Below are positions 30,034 through 40,293 of a DNA stretch of 64,000 nucleotides, one piece after another. Both the position numbers and the translations under genes were made by a program. Source of the DNA: Symbiodinium natans (lineage: Eukaryota; Sar; Dinophyceae; Suessiales; Symbiodiniaceae); assembly GCA_905221605.1 (NCBI GenBank), contig CAJNDS010002679.1, positions 463,501-527,500 on the forward strand, written 5' to 3'. The notes beneath the pieces are model-generated. The model did not search any database and was not told the origin of the DNA. It saw only the letters and a list, made by a program, of their open reading frames with translations. How positions within the stretch are numbered: position 1 is the first letter of the stretch; every line of letters starts with the position of its first letter.

Positions 30034-30159
30034 CATATGAAGTAGGGTTTATGTTACTGTTTTTGGTGAGTGTATATAAGGTTCCTTTCTAAAGATTGGC
30101 GAGTGTATATAACCCGGTGTCCTTTTGGGGGACAAGAAGTATATACCCTACTTCATATG
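30034..30159. mobile_element. Family E inverted-repeat element, copy 1
   Basis: CATATGAAGTAGGGTTTAT and GTATATACCCTACTTCATAT at the ends; internal GTGAGTGTATATAAGGTTCC and the related GCGAGTGTATATAACCCGG. It is inserted 4 bp from family F. Second copy at 60832. Confidence 0.7.
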
Positions 30160-30339
30160 TGGACTTCTTGACTGTTGCCGTTCTGGTTGCGGCTTTTGAT
30201 ATTTAAGACTGGGTTGTGGCAATGATTCGTGTTTTTTTTGCCTGTTCGCGTCCCGAGTTGCTCGCTGCACTTGATGATAAACCCTAAACCCTAAACCCTA
30301 AACCCTAAACCCTAAACCCCTCAAATCCCGGCGCTTCTC

Positions 30340-30399
30340 ATGGCGGCCAGAGTTCTTTCTAACTTCGTGGAGCCTGCGGGCCTGCCACCAGCTCCCCAG
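30340..30399 (+). CDS. Putative micro-exon
   Basis: MAARVLSNFVEPAGLPPAPQ; lies between CCCTAAA arrays. ATG may or may not be a start. Confidence 0.4.
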
Positions 30400-30627
30400 A
30401 CTGTTAGGCCCTTACGTCCAAATCCTTGCTTCTTTGGGCCTAAACCCTAAACCCTAAACCTTAAACCTTAAACCCTAGGTTCTTGGGAATAACTTTTAAA
30501 TTTTGGGTACTGTACTGCCTCAGAAACAGCTAAACGTGTGTTTTTGGCCAGGGTTCCAAGTTCAGTATAGGCTTGGTGTGCAGGAGAATTTGGGGTTGAG
30601 GGTGTAGTGTCTCTATAAACCCTAAAC

Positions 30628-30727
30628 TTGGTATGTTCCCCCCACTTATACTAGCAGTCCTTAAGGGGGACTCTAATGCCCCTATAAGAACCTTATGAAG
30701 GACTGTTAGTGTAAGGGGGAACATCAA
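30628..30727. mobile_element. Family A element, copy 2
   Basis: TTGGTATGTTCCCCCCACTT to TAAGGGGGAACATCAA, with internal GCAGTCCTTAAGG and GAAGGACTG pairing. Confidence 0.65.
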
Positions 30728-30920
30728 CCCTGCACCTTAAACCGTCAAGACTGAACCCTGAACGCTATAGGGTTTCGGTGTGCTTTTCGAAGGGGCCCCA
30801 GGGGCCAAAAGTACTGTGAAAAAGGGGTCTCACATCTTGCGCGGCATTTCGGGTTTAGGGTTTAGGGTTTAGGGTTTAGGGTTTAGGGTTCTTGCGTGGC
30901 TTCTTTTGGGGATCACTGGC

Positions 30921-31001
30921 ATGTCTGAGATCTCCCTACGCATGAGATGTGCTGCCGAGGCCCTGAACATTTCGCAGTGCTATGCGGCAGCCCGGCTGAA
31001 C
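30921..31001 (+). CDS. Putative micro-exon
   Basis: MSEISLRMRCAAEALNISQC then YAAARLN; the frame is open from 30912. Confidence 0.45.
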
Positions 31002-31395
31002 TTAAAACTTAAAACCCTCAGGTTTAGGGTTTAGGGTTTAGGGTTTAGGGTGTGGGTTTCGGGTTTCGGGTATAGGGTTTAGGGTTTAGGGGTTAGGGCC
31101 TAAACCCTAAACCCTATAATCGAAAGCTCACAAACCCAAGCCTCCCATGAGCCCCCGATCACCACAAACGAAAATAGAACGTAAGCTCTGAGCCCTCACA
31201 GCCCTCGACCTAAACCCTGCCGTAGGCCCCCTTTGTAGTTGATTAGGCTCTAGGGTTTAGGGTTCAGGGTTGGGGCCTTTTTCGGGTGGCCTTGGGAGTA
31301 CATGTAGGGGCGCTTTAGGTTTCCCGCCTCTAGCCCATGTTACGAGCCGCGTTGAGGGTTAGGGCTGTTTAAGGTCCAGGGATTACCTCGGACTC

Positions 31396-31489
31396 AAAAG
31401 GTTGTACACATGGGTTTGGGGACGCTTTTTTTCAGATCTCTAAGGTACAGATAATGGCCATGTTAGGAGTATATTGAGGGAACCTCTCA
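31396..31489. mobile_element. Family H element, copy 1
   Basis: AAAGGTTG...GGGTTTGGGGACGC...AGATCT...GGCCA...AGGAGTATATTGAGGGAACC, matched in order at 34986-35079. Confidence 0.55.
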
Positions 31490-31545
31490 GAATTTTCATC
31501 CTTGGGGTTTGCCGCGTTCGGGGTTTAGCGGGCTTTCTAAACTCT

Positions 31546-31609
31546 AAACCCTAAACCCTAAACCCTAAACCCTAAACCCTAAACCCTAAACCCTAAACCC
31601 TAAACCCTG
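31546..31609. repeat. CCCTAAA array
   Basis: Nine perfect units ending at CCCTGAG, which supplies the acceptor of the next exon. Confidence 0.97.
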
Positions 31610-31611
31610 AG

Positions 31612-31656
31612 GTGAAGCAGCTCGGTGCACTCTTGCAGAGCATCGTCGGCCGCTTC
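31612..31656 (+). CDS. Putative micro-exon
   Basis: After CCCTGAG. VKQLGALLQSIVGRF; then GCTTAGGG, either a GC donor or Ala and a TAG stop. Confidence 0.5.
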
Positions 31657-32046
31657 GCTTAGGGAATGTGGGGATTTCGGGGGCTGAATTAGGGTTTTGG
31701 GGTTTAGGGTTTAGGGTAGAGGTTTAGGGTGTTAGGGCTTTCGCGCTTTCGGGGCATCAAGGTTTTAGGGCAAAGATTGTGGGGTTTGTTCTTGTTGGTG
31801 GTTTTGGGGCGCGTCAGGGATGCCCAGAAGCACCATGTGTCCCCCCCTTTTTGAAGGCCAAGGGTTTACGGCCTAGAGCTTAGGGTTTAGAGCTTCGGGA
31901 ACCTAGTGAAGCCAAGAAAGGGCAGCAATGTTGACATTGCTGTGGCAAGCTTAAGGGCTTTTGAGGTTTAGGGTTTAGGGTTTAGGGTTTAGGGTTTAGG
32001 GTTTAGGGTTTAGGGTTTAGGGTTCAGGGCTTGGGGTCTCAAAGTC

Positions 32047-32106
32047 TCTGGCGGCAAGCTCTGCCCAGGCAATCTCAACCTGATCTTGGTCATCGTGCTG
32101 TCTCAG
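32047..32106 (+). CDS. Putative micro-exon
   Basis: SGGKLCPGNLNLILVIVLSQ ending at CAG/GTGGCC; the frame continues to a TAG at 32122 if unspliced. Confidence 0.5.
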
Positions 32107-32625
32107 GTGGCCAAAGGGTCCTAGGCCCTATATCGAGACCCCTATCAGCCCACTACGACTTCTGCGTCCTTAATGTACATGCTGTCAACCCCAACCCTAA
32201 ACCGTAAACCCCAAACCCTAAACCCTAAACCCTAAACCCCAAACCCTAAACTCCAAACCCTAAACCCCAAACACCAAACCCTAAACCCCGTTCCAAGGCC
32301 AACTGCGGTTTCGTCTGATCCTGAGACCCCTGACGTAGGATCCTTCGAGCTGTGAACCGCAAAGGCCCCCAAAATCCTAGCACCCGTTTAGAGTTTAGGG
32401 TTTAGGGCTTGGGGTTTAGGGTTTGGGGTTCAGGGTTTAGGGTTTAGGTCTAACCCTAAACACTAACACACAGAGCCAACCCGGTTTCGGGTCTCGGGGT
32501 TTAGGGGTTTAGGGCGCGGAACCCTGCAACTCCAACCGGGCAGTTCTCAAGCAGGTGTCCCCTTTTCTCGGGTCCTCTAAAAGTAGCACGGCGCCCTCGT
32601 AATACGGACCCCAAAAAAAGTCCAG

Positions 32626-32682
32626 GCCTGGCCTACGGAGTTGAAGATGAAGTCTCCTCTCCAGAAGATGGAAGCCAATCAC
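32626..32682 (+). CDS. Putative micro-exon
   Basis: After AGTCCAG. AWPTELKMKSPLQKMEANH, then TTTAGGG. Confidence 0.5.
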
Positions 32683-32788
32683 CTAGGGTTTAGGGTTTAG
32701 GGTGGTACCCCTATGGGGGCTATGGGGGCTCCTATAATAAGTAAGCATACATGCCCGTATCTGAGCCCTGTAAACCCTGAACCTGACA

Positions 32789-32836
32789 GTACAGCGTCAG
32801 GTTTGGCTACATGAACAGGCGCCTTGCTTGCATCAG
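32789..32836 (+). CDS. Putative micro-exon
   Basis: VQRQVWLHEQAPCLHQ, directly followed by a TTTAGGG array (32837-32912). Confidence 0.4.
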
Positions 32837-33064
32837 TTTAGGGTTTAGGGTTTAGGGTTTAGGGTTTAGGGTTTAGGGTTTAGGGTTTAGGGTTTAGGGT
32901 TTAGGGTTTAGGGGGGTTTGGGGCATCGGGAATGCCGACAGGCCCTCTAGAGAATATGCGTAGGCTTCCACAATCAGTCAAAGCAGGACCAGAAGCCGCG
33001 CAAAGGTTGAGGGTTCAAAATCAGAGTCGTCAGGGCTTTCATTCGCCCCCTTTCTGGTGAATAC

Positions 33065-33386
33065 CCCTAAACCCTAAACCCTAAACCCTAAACCCTAAAC
33101 CCTAAACCCTAAACCCTAAACCCTAAACCCTAAACCCTAAACCCTAAACCCTAAACCCTAAACCCTAAACCCCTAAACCCATAAACCCTAAACCCTAAAC
33201 CCTAAACCCTAAACCCTAAACCCTAAACCCTAAACCCTAAACCCTAAACCCTAAACCCTAAACCCTAAACCCTAAACCCTAAACCCTAAACCCTAAACCC
33301 TAAACCCTAAACCCTAAACCCTGACCCTAAACCCTAAACCCTAAACCCTAAACCCTAAACCCTAATCCCTAAACCCTAAACCCTAC
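33065..33386. repeat. Longest CCCTAAA array of the window
   Basis: About 46 units over 320 bp with only a few variants (CCCCTAAA, CCATAAA, CCCTGA, CCTAATC). Interstitial: unique sequence lies on both sides. Confidence 0.98.
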
Positions 33387-33614
33387 ATACATGTGAGGCT
33401 CCGGATGATAAGGGGTACCCGCAAAGCAAGCCGAGGTTTAGGGTTTGGGTTTAGGGTCTGGGGTCTGAGGGTTTACCCTAAACCCTAAACCCTTGTCTAC
33501 ACCCTAAACCTTAAACCCCTAACCCTAAACCCTAAACCCCTGAACCCTAAACCCTAAACCCCTACCTAAACATATAGCCCTAAACCCTAAACCCCTAAAC
33601 CCTAAGCTCCCCAG

Positions 33615-33720
33615 GTGACAGTATGGCAGTACGTCGGTGTGACGCTGCTGGCGGCTGGCACCTTCTGCAGCGCCGCGGCGCCAATTTCCTTCGGAGTGTT
33701 CGCGGGTTGGGTCCCAGCTC
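33615..33720 (+). CDS. Putative membrane-segment exon
   Basis: After CTCCCCAG. VTVWQYVGVTLLAAGTFCSA then AAPISFGVFAGWVPAL. About 35 residues, strongly hydrophobic; TTTAGGG array follows. Confidence 0.6.
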
Positions 33721-33926
33721 TTAGGGTTTAGGGTTTAGGGTTCAGGGTTCAGGGTTTAGGGTTTAGGGTTTAGGGTTTAGTGTTTCGGGTTTAGGGTTTA
33801 GTGTTTAGGTTTCCCCCAACACCCTAACATCTTGGAAATGATTACAGGGTTATGTTTCCGTGGTGAAACTGTCGAGGCGTTGCCTAGACCCTAAACCCTA
33901 AACCCCAAACCCCAAACCTTGGCCCA

Positions 33927-33984
33927 GACAAGTGGGGCGACATCAGCCGGAAAGCCGAGAAGTCCAAGGCCTGCCGGCCGCTTT
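33927..33984 (+). CDS. Putative micro-exon
   Basis: After GGCCCAG. DKWGDISRKAEKSKACRPL in one frame; a second frame is also open. Confidence 0.4.
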
Positions 33985-34523
33985 AGGGTTCGGGCAGTTT
34001 CCGTTGTACAAGAGTCTCCTTAGGGGTGATGTTTTGGGTTATATATATATATATATATGTATGTATATGTATATATACATACATATATATATATATAGTT
34101 GCTTGTTTATCCATTTCTTTATGTAAGTGAAGGGGAGTAATGGTGATAGCTTTTTTATGGTTTTAGGGGGCACGCTATACGGGTGCAGGCTCATATGAAG
34201 TATAGGGCTCAAGTTAAGACATTTGTGTATTCATGTCCTAAACCCTGAACCTTAAACCGTCATGTACGCAAAAGGGCTTTTGAGACTTTTAAGGTGGGTC
34301 GAATTGCTTTAGGGTGTAGGGGGTCGGGGCTTCAAGAGCCTCAGGGTTTAAGCGTTGTACTGTTGAGAATTTGTTTTGTTTTGCGGGTTGTTCTGGAGTT
34401 TTGTGTGTTTGGGGTTTAGGAAGTTTAGGAGTAGGATTCTTGGTGTTCGGGGTTTAAGGGGCAGAGTGTTTGGGATGTTGAGGGCAGGGTTTCGGGCTTA
34501 GGGGGTTGAGGAGTGCGCTTCAG

Positions 34524-34610
34524 ACTCCAACGAACTATCCGAACGACTGCGGAGACGACTGTGACGCTTGTAGCGCGGGGTACATGAAATCCTGCCGACA
34601 GGAACTGTGA
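34524..34610 (+). CDS. Putative Cys-rich exon with stop
   Basis: After GCGCTTCAG. TPTNYPNDCGDDCDACSAGY then MKSCRQEL and TGA. The spacing CxxxCxxC...GYxxxC resembles small EGF- or TNFR-like Cys modules, but the fragment is too short to assign. Confidence 0.5.
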   Translation, partial: TPTNYPNDCGDDCDACSAGYMKSCRQEL

Positions 34611-34681
34611 AAACCCTAGACCCTAAACCCTAAACCTTGAGGGAAGGATGAGGGTTAGAGGGCGGGGGGAAGGCGTTGCAG

Positions 34682-34756
34682 GGCAGAACTCGGGGTCCGG
34701 TGCTGCCAGGCGAAGCAGAAGGAGGAACCACAGGCTGCCGCAGAGTCCTGGGTTGA
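34682..34756 (+). CDS. Putative exon
   Basis: After GGCGTTGCAG. GRTRGPVLPGEAEGGTTGCR then RVLG and TGA; CCCTAAA before, TTTAGGG-derived array after. Confidence 0.45.
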   Translation, partial: GRTRGPVLPGEAEGGTTGCRRVLG

Positions 34757-34985
34757 GGGGGTTGTGTGGGTAGGGTTTAGGGCTTAGTGCTTAGGGTTGA
34801 GGGTTTAGGGTGTAGGGCTTAGGGCTTGGGGCTTAGGGTTTAGGGTTACTGGCCTAGGAGTGTAAGGGTTTAGGTAGGGTTCAAGCGATTTGGCAGGGGT
34901 TTGAGGGTTTTGGGGGCTTAAGGTTTGGAGGTTGAGGGTTTAGGACCTTAGGGCCTTAGGGGTTGCTTCGGGCGTCATTGAATCC

Positions 34986-35079
34986 CAAAGGTTGCACCCT
35001 TGGCTTTGGGGACCCGCTTTAAAGATCTTCTTTTTGAATATAAGGGCCAAACGAGGAGTATATTGAGGGAACCTCTTAG
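34986..35079. mobile_element. Family H element, copy 2
   Basis: Collinear with 31396-31489, best conserved at GAGTATATTGAGGGAACCTC. Confidence 0.55.
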
Positions 35080-35204
35080 GGGTACATCCTGAAGATTCCG
35101 AGTATGACGGCCTTGAGGGGGTTTTAGGGTTGAGGATGGAAAGGGTCCAGGGTTTAGGGTTTAGGGTTTAGGGTTTAGGGTTTAGGGTCCAGGGTGTCGA
35201 CGCA

Positions 35205-35254
35205 GGTGGACGGAGCCGTCGAGAACGCGCCGGAGGCGCGACAACCTGAAGCGG
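35205..35254 (+). CDS. Putative micro-exon with GT donor
   Basis: After GACGCAG. VDGAVENAPEARQPEA, ending at GCGG/GTACTG. Confidence 0.5.
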
Positions 35255-35287
35255 GTACTGGGGGTCTTATAGGGTGTACCTGGGACC

Positions 35288-35360
35288 CTCTTCACCTACA
35301 GTTTTCTGGGTTATACCTACCAATTAAGGGTAGTTACTACTAAACTGTAGGTAAAGGAGT
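35288..35360. mobile_element. Small inverted-repeat element
   Basis: CTCTTCACCTACAGTTT and AAACTGTAGGTAAAGGAG are inverted repeats 38 bp apart; single copy seen. Confidence 0.5.
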
Positions 35361-35812
35361 CTTTGGTAACCCTGTATCCTTGAGGCCTATAGGTTTGTAG
35401 GGTTTCGGAATTGTCCCGACTTGCGCCGTAAACCCCTAAACGCCCTAAACCCTCTCAGACCCTCCCGAACCTTCAAACTCACCCTAAGCCCTAAACCGTA
35501 AACCCTAAACCCTAAACCCCAAACCCCAAACCCCAAAACCCTAAACTCTAAACCCCAGACCCGACCGGTCGGGTCTCGGGATTAGATCGCAAGATGCTCA
35601 GATGCAGCTTATGTGGGGAATGCTACCTAACTCCCTAAATCCCCTATTCAGAAGCAGCTTTAGTTTTTGGGCCATACAAGCCTTAAACCCTAAACCGTAA
35701 ACCGTAAACCCCAAACCCTAAACCCCAAACCCTAAGCCCTAAGCCCTAAGCCCTAAACCCTCAACCCTAACTATTTCCAATACCCTCAGCGAGTTGATGT
35801 GGCGGATTGCAG

Positions 35813-35887
35813 GCTGCAGAGTCCTATGGCGCCACCGCAGACAGCAAGCGCGGACACCCGTGCGAGCGGGGGTTTCCGGAGCGATTT
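35813..35887 (+). CDS. Putative micro-exon
   Basis: After GGATTGCAG. AAESYGATADSKRGHPCERG then FPERF; low-complexity GGTTTTC repeats follow. Confidence 0.45.
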
Positions 35888-36270
35888 GTTTTAGTTGTTT
35901 TTGCTTTAAGGGCTTTTGGGGTCTTTAGGGCTTTTATTTTAGTGTTTGTAGGGTGTTTAGGGTTTTGGGGTTTGGGGGGTTTGTTGGGGGTTTGTGGGTT
36001 TTGTGGGTTTTCGGGTTTTCGGGTTTTCGGGTTTTCGGGTTTTCGGGTTTTCGGGTTTCGGGGTTTCGGGGTTCAGGATTTAGACGACTTCAGGCCTGGG
36101 GCAGGGTTTTGGGAGAATTTTTGGACCCGAAGCCCTATACACCCCTAAACCCTAAACCTCAAACCCCAAACCCCAAAGTCCAAACCCTAAACCCTAAACC
36201 CTCAACCCTAAACCCCAAACTCCAAACTCCTAAAACCCAAACCCCGAACCCTAGACTGCTTTGCTCTCAG

Positions 36271-36366
36271 GCCGGTGAGCGCGCAGGCCCAAGCGGGCCC
36301 CGTAGCACAGCAAGCCTAGCCGACAACTTGTGCACCACGAGCTTGACTTGTCGGTTAAAAGTACAG
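36271..36366 (+). CDS. Putative exon
   Basis: After GCTCTCAG. AGERAGPSGPRSTASLADNL then CTTSLTCRLKVQ. Confidence 0.5.
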
Positions 36367-36420
36367 AATTGGGCCTGCAGGTGCCCCTATAAGCCCTTAA
36401 AGGGAATGTAGGGCACCCAA

Positions 36421-36524
36421 AACCCTAAACCCTAAACCCTAAACCCTAAACCCTAAACCCTAAACCCTAAACCCTAAACCCTAAACTTTCCTAAACCCTA
36501 AACCCTAAACCCTAAACCCTACAC
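36421..36524. repeat. CCCTAAA array
   Basis: About fourteen units with one TTTCCTAAA interruption. Confidence 0.97.
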
Positions 36525-36746
36525 CGCTGAAGGAGCAAGGAAGTTTAAGGCCTGGAGTCGACTTAGGGCCTTATTGCGGGCTCAGGGTTTAGGGTTTAGG
36601 GTTTAGGGTTTAGGGTTTAGGGTTTAGGGTTTAGGGTTTAGGGTTTAGAGTTATCAACCTTCCAGTCCCCAATCCACCTGTCAGCCCTCTCAAGTCCTTC
36701 TGAGCCCTAAAGCCTCAGCCCTAAGAGTCCTTGCGGGTTAGGGGTT

Positions 36747-36874
36747 GGGACCCGGAGTAGGCCCTTATCTATGGTTTAGGGTTTAGGGTTTAGGGTTTAG
36801 GGTTTAGGGTTTAGGGATACATAAGCCAGGGCAGTAGGTGCCCACATAAGCTGGGACCCGGAGTAGGCCGTTAT
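36747..36874. repeat. 22-bp duplication flanking a TTTAGGG array
   Basis: GGGACCCGGAGTAGGCC(C/G)TTAT at 36747-36768 and 36853-36874, 21 of 22 identical. The six-unit TTTAGGG array (36774-36817) lies between. The duplicated sequence is the left terminus of family C. Confidence 0.85.
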
Positions 36875-36961
36875 TTCCTTTTTTTAGGGTTGGGGTTCCC
36901 CTATAATCCGCTTAAAACCAAAAAGGGCACCCTTTTATTCCTAGGTTAATGCTGGGTCTAG
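36855..36961. mobile_element. Family C element, copy 2
   Basis: GACCCGGAGTAGGCC to TGCTGGGTCTAG, with one internal TTTAGGG and AAAACCAAAAAGGGCACCCT shared with copy 1. Confidence 0.75.
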
Positions 36962-37206
36962 GGGTTCTACCGAAATGGCTGTTTTTGAGACCCAGCCTTT
37001 TCGGGTTTAGGGATCAGGGTTTAGGGTTCAGGGTGTAATTCTGGGCTTCCCGTGGGTCACCTGACATTCTAAAAATCTCAATGCCACCTATAAGCCGTGA
37101 AACGCCACACCAAACCCGAAATGAACAAGAACCCAAACCCTAAACCCTAAAACCCCACGCCGCCTTTGCAGGTTTTAAGGGTGCTCTCAGGTTGTTTGCT
37201 GGGCAG

Positions 37207-37302
37207 GTAAGGCGTAGGGCCTTACCGACCATCGAGCCGAAGAAAGCAGCGGGCGCTGATTGCAGCGTAGGGCGGGGGGGATCCAGACCCAAGGTGGATT
37301 GA
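37207..37302 (+). CDS. Putative exon with stop
   Basis: After GCTGGGCAG. VRRRALPTIEPKKAAGADCS then VGRGGSRPKVD and TGA. CAG/GTAAGG also looks like a donor, so this could instead be an intron start. Confidence 0.35.
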   Translation, partial: VRRRALPTIEPKKAAGADCSVGRGGSRPKVD

Positions 37303-37380
37303 GGCCCTAAAACCTAAACCCTTAACCCTAAACCCTAAACCCTAAACCTTAAACCCGTTCGGGCAGCTTAGGGTATGAGA

Positions 37381-37452
37381 GTTCTGGATGAGCACGAGTT
37401 CGATGCCAGAAGGCTATTGGTTCGGGTTTTCAGGTTGCGTAGAGGAATTTTT
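37381..37452 (+). CDS. Putative exon
   Basis: VLDEHEFDARRLLVRVFRLR then RGIF; borders unclear. Confidence 0.4.
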
Positions 37453-37685
37453 CATACACCCTCAACCCTAAACCCTAAACCCATATACCTTCCGCCTTCA
37501 GACTTTAGGCTTTAGATCATGTTGAGCCTGGGCTTTCCGAAAGCTGTTGACATATGATTTCGGGTTTAGGGTTTTGGGGTTTAGGGATTTAGGGTTTGGG
37601 GTATAGGGTTTATGGGTTTAGGGCTTAGGGTTTAGGGTTTAGGGTTTAGGGTTTAGGGTTTAGGGTTTAGGGTTTAGGATTGCAG

Positions 37686-37903
37686 CTTTGTGGCTATGTA
37701 CTGAGCGCTTTCTCGGCGACCTTACCCGTGGGAGACAGGGCTTCAGTTCTTGATGCGCGCCCTGGCAAGCCGGGCGAGCGCGGAACGCTCCAACTCCAGG
37801 CTATCCATATATGGCCTTTCGTCCAAATGAGGGTCGCCCGACACGCTTCGAGTTTCAGATTTCATGTGGGTCCACAGATGCCCAACCGCATGTTTTCTCT
37901 CAA
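37686..37903 (+). CDS. Putative exon, unknown function
   Basis: The longest uninterrupted island of the micro-exon region. After GGATTGCAG it reads about 72 codons, from LCGYVLSAFSATLPVGDRAS through GTLQLQAIHIWPFVQMRVAR to NRMFSL. Beyond that the frame enters CCCTAAA repeats (LNPKP residues). TTTAGGG array precedes. No family recognised. Confidence 0.5.
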
Positions 37904-38220
37904 CCCTAAACCAGAAGCCCTAAACCCTAAACCCATTACACCTTGAGTTTGTGCAACGCAGGGCAACCCTGAGTTTGGATTCCATGTCCAAAGCCGATGC
38001 TTTCCTGGAGCCTGATGGGCTACACCCGAACCCCCATAGCCTGCTAGGGTTTTGGAGTTCAGGGTTTAGGGCTTAGAGTAGCTCGACACTTTAAATGCTG
38101 GCCATGATCTGGTTGATTTGAAGAGGGTCGCGTGGATAGGAGGCTTTGAACCCTGTGTGTCTTGGGAAGGTTCTAGGAACTACGTAACCTAAGCCCAAAA
38201 CCTCAGTTATGAGAATAGTA

Positions 38221-38313
38221 GGGGGGTTATACAGCAAATATTCCGGGAAACTAACCCTAAACCCTAAATCCTAAACCCTAAACCCCAAGCCGGGGGGTTA
38301 TCCAGCAAATATT
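38221..38313. repeat. 22-bp duplication flanking a CCCTAAA array
   Basis: GGGGGGTTAT(A/C)CAGCAAATAT at 38221 and 38292, 21 of 22 identical, separated by 49 bp that are mostly CCCTAAA units. Confidence 0.9.
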
Positions 38314-38837
38314 ATAAACCCTAAACCCCAAACCCTAAACCCTAAGCCCTAAACCCCTAAACCCTCCAAACCCCCGAGCCAAGTATTCTATGCGAAGCGC
38401 TCCGTAGCCCTGAATCTGAAGGCCTCTGAGACCTCTACATCCCCAAGCCCTGGTAGGGTTTAGCGTTTAGGGTTTAAGGTTTGGGGTTTCGGGTTTGGGG
38501 TTGAATCTTAAACCCTAAACCCTAAACCCTAAACCCCGTCCAGGTTAGTAGGAACCCCAGGAGCATCGGAGATTCGATTTGACTCCGGCTGCTCCGAATG
38601 CCTGGGTGACCTTGTCACATTCCTGAAATCCTGAGCCGGTTTAGGGTTTAGGGTTTAGGGTTTAGGGTTTAGGGTTTAGGGTACGAAGTCAAAGCGGTTT
38701 AGAGGGGATTCAAGAGCCCTTCAAAGCCATCCTCAGTTCTTAAGCACTCGCTTCTATTTAGGTTAAGGGCGGGATTCGTATCCCTAGACGCCCTCCACAC
38801 CCTGTACATGAGCCACGTACCTCTGACCTCCGAAGGG

Positions 38838-38931
38838 TTTAGGGTTTAGGGTTTAGGGTTTAGGGTTTAGGGTTTAGGGTTTAGGGTTTAGGGTTTAGGG
38901 TTTAGGGTTTAGGGTTTAGGGTTTAGGGTTG
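38838..38931. repeat. Perfect TTTAGGG array
   Basis: Thirteen units, following a possible exon FVSLDALHTLYMSHVPLTSE at 38770-38832. Confidence 0.97.
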
Positions 38932-39057
38932 ATTCAGCTCCCGGCCCAAAACCTAAGCTTCGGGTTTAAGGGGTTGGGGTTCAGGGTGATGAGCCTCAAC
39001 CTAGAGGGGTTGAGCCCGAAGTGCCCCCAAAGACCTCGAAGCTCCTCTGAACTGTTT

Positions 39058-39152
39058 AGGGTTTAGGGTTTAGGGTTTAGGGTTTAGGGTTTAGGGTTTA
39101 GGGTTTAGGGTTTAGGGTTTAGGGTTTAGGGTTTAGGGTTTAGGGTTTAGGG
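39058..39152. repeat. Perfect TTTAGGG array
   Basis: About thirteen units. Confidence 0.97.
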
Positions 39153-39180
39153 CTAAACTCTGGCTTCGTTTCAATAAAGG

Positions 39181-39273
39181 GTCCTGGCATTTCGGAGGGT
39201 CTATGTGCTGCCTCTCAACGAGAAGCGTGCCGCAAGTTTCCTCGGAAGCCTGCGAGCGGTGCAGCAAAATGCC
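39181..39273 (+). CDS. Putative exon
   Basis: 31 codons: VLAFRRVYVLPLNEKRAASF then LGSLRAVQQNA. Ends at a CCCTAAA array. Could belong to the kinase gene that follows, but no kinase motif is visible. Confidence 0.5.
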
Positions 39274-39539
39274 CTAAACCCTAAACCCTAAACCCTTAAC
39301 CCTTAACCCTTAACCCTAAACCCCACCCTCCCAGCAGCTTATGTTTTCAGGGTTCAGTCGACCTCTAAACACCCCAAGCAGCTCAGAACGAGGAGGGCCT
39401 GAAAAAGGGGGTTTAATTATCATCTTCGGGAACCCGCAAACCCTAGGGTTTAGGGCTTGGGTTTAAGGTTTAGGGTTTAGGGTTTAGGGTTTAGGGTTTA
39501 GGGTTTAGGGTTTAGGGTTTAGGGTTTCGCTGCCGTCAG

Positions 39540-39572
39540 GTGCGCATCTGCGACTTTGGCTGGAGTGCGGAG
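39540..39572 (+). CDS. Protein kinase, DFG-motif exon
   Basis: 33 nt after GCTGCCGTCAG. VRICDFGWSAE is kinase subdomain VII; DFGWS is typical of Aurora-like and related Ser/Thr kinases, D being the Mg-binding Asp. Ends before GC (GCTGCC) at 39573, phase 0. Joining to 40294 gives DFGWSAE/VQAEKALKTTCGTPHY, the expected length and order of an activation segment. Upstream lobes were not found; they would need further tiny exons. Confidence 0.7.
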
Positions 39573-40293
39573 GCTGCCAGCTAAAAGGGCTTCACGCGGG
39601 GCTTCTGGGTGGTTTTGGGTTTTGTGGTGTTTTTGGGTTTTTGGGTTGTTGTTGTTTTAGTTTTTTGGTTTTGTTTTTTTGGGTTTGTTCTCTTTTTTTT
39701 TTGGTTTGTTTTTGGGTTTTTGGGTTTTGGGGTTTAGGATATGGGACTCCAATCGTTTTGGGTTTGTGTTCATATGGCCTCTAGAGTTTACAGGGATGAT
39801 TTCAGCGCTTTCTTTGGGGTGGTTGGCTTTTCTGCGGCGTTTCTTGTAGGGCTCGCCGATGGTTTCCGGGATTCGTTTCCTGTTCTCGGGGTTCCCTAAA
39901 CCCTAAACCCTAGACCCTAGACCCTAGACCCTAAACCCTCAGGGTCTTGTTGGCATGGACAGAATGACACGCAGAAGGGTGCCTTAAACGCTGAACCCTA
40001 AACCCTAATCTTCCCCTAGGTCTCTGGGCAATTTCAGTTGTGGGGGTTTGTCGGGTTTAGGGTTTAGGGAAACCTTTGGGGCTCTAGCTGGTTGCCACTG
40101 AGGGATGCAGTTTTCGAGGCAACCCTAAATGCTGAACCCCAAACCCTTTGTAATTGTAGGATCTGGGGTTTAGGGCTTAGGGTTTAGGGTTCAGGGTTTG
40201 GAGTTTAGGGTTTAGGGTTCAGGGTTTGGAGTTTACGATTTAGGGTTTAGGGTTTGGGGGAACCCTAAGCCCCAAACCTAAACCCTCGCTGAG

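Noticed and set aside
31923-31942. CAGCAATGTTGACATTGCTG near-palindrome as an operator
   Set aside because: A single 9-bp stem with no partner sites; not enough to claim regulation in a eukaryotic genome.
33065-33386. Chromosome end (true telomere)
   Set aside because: The array is only 320 bp, has unique sequence on both sides, and arrays occur in both orientations throughout the window.
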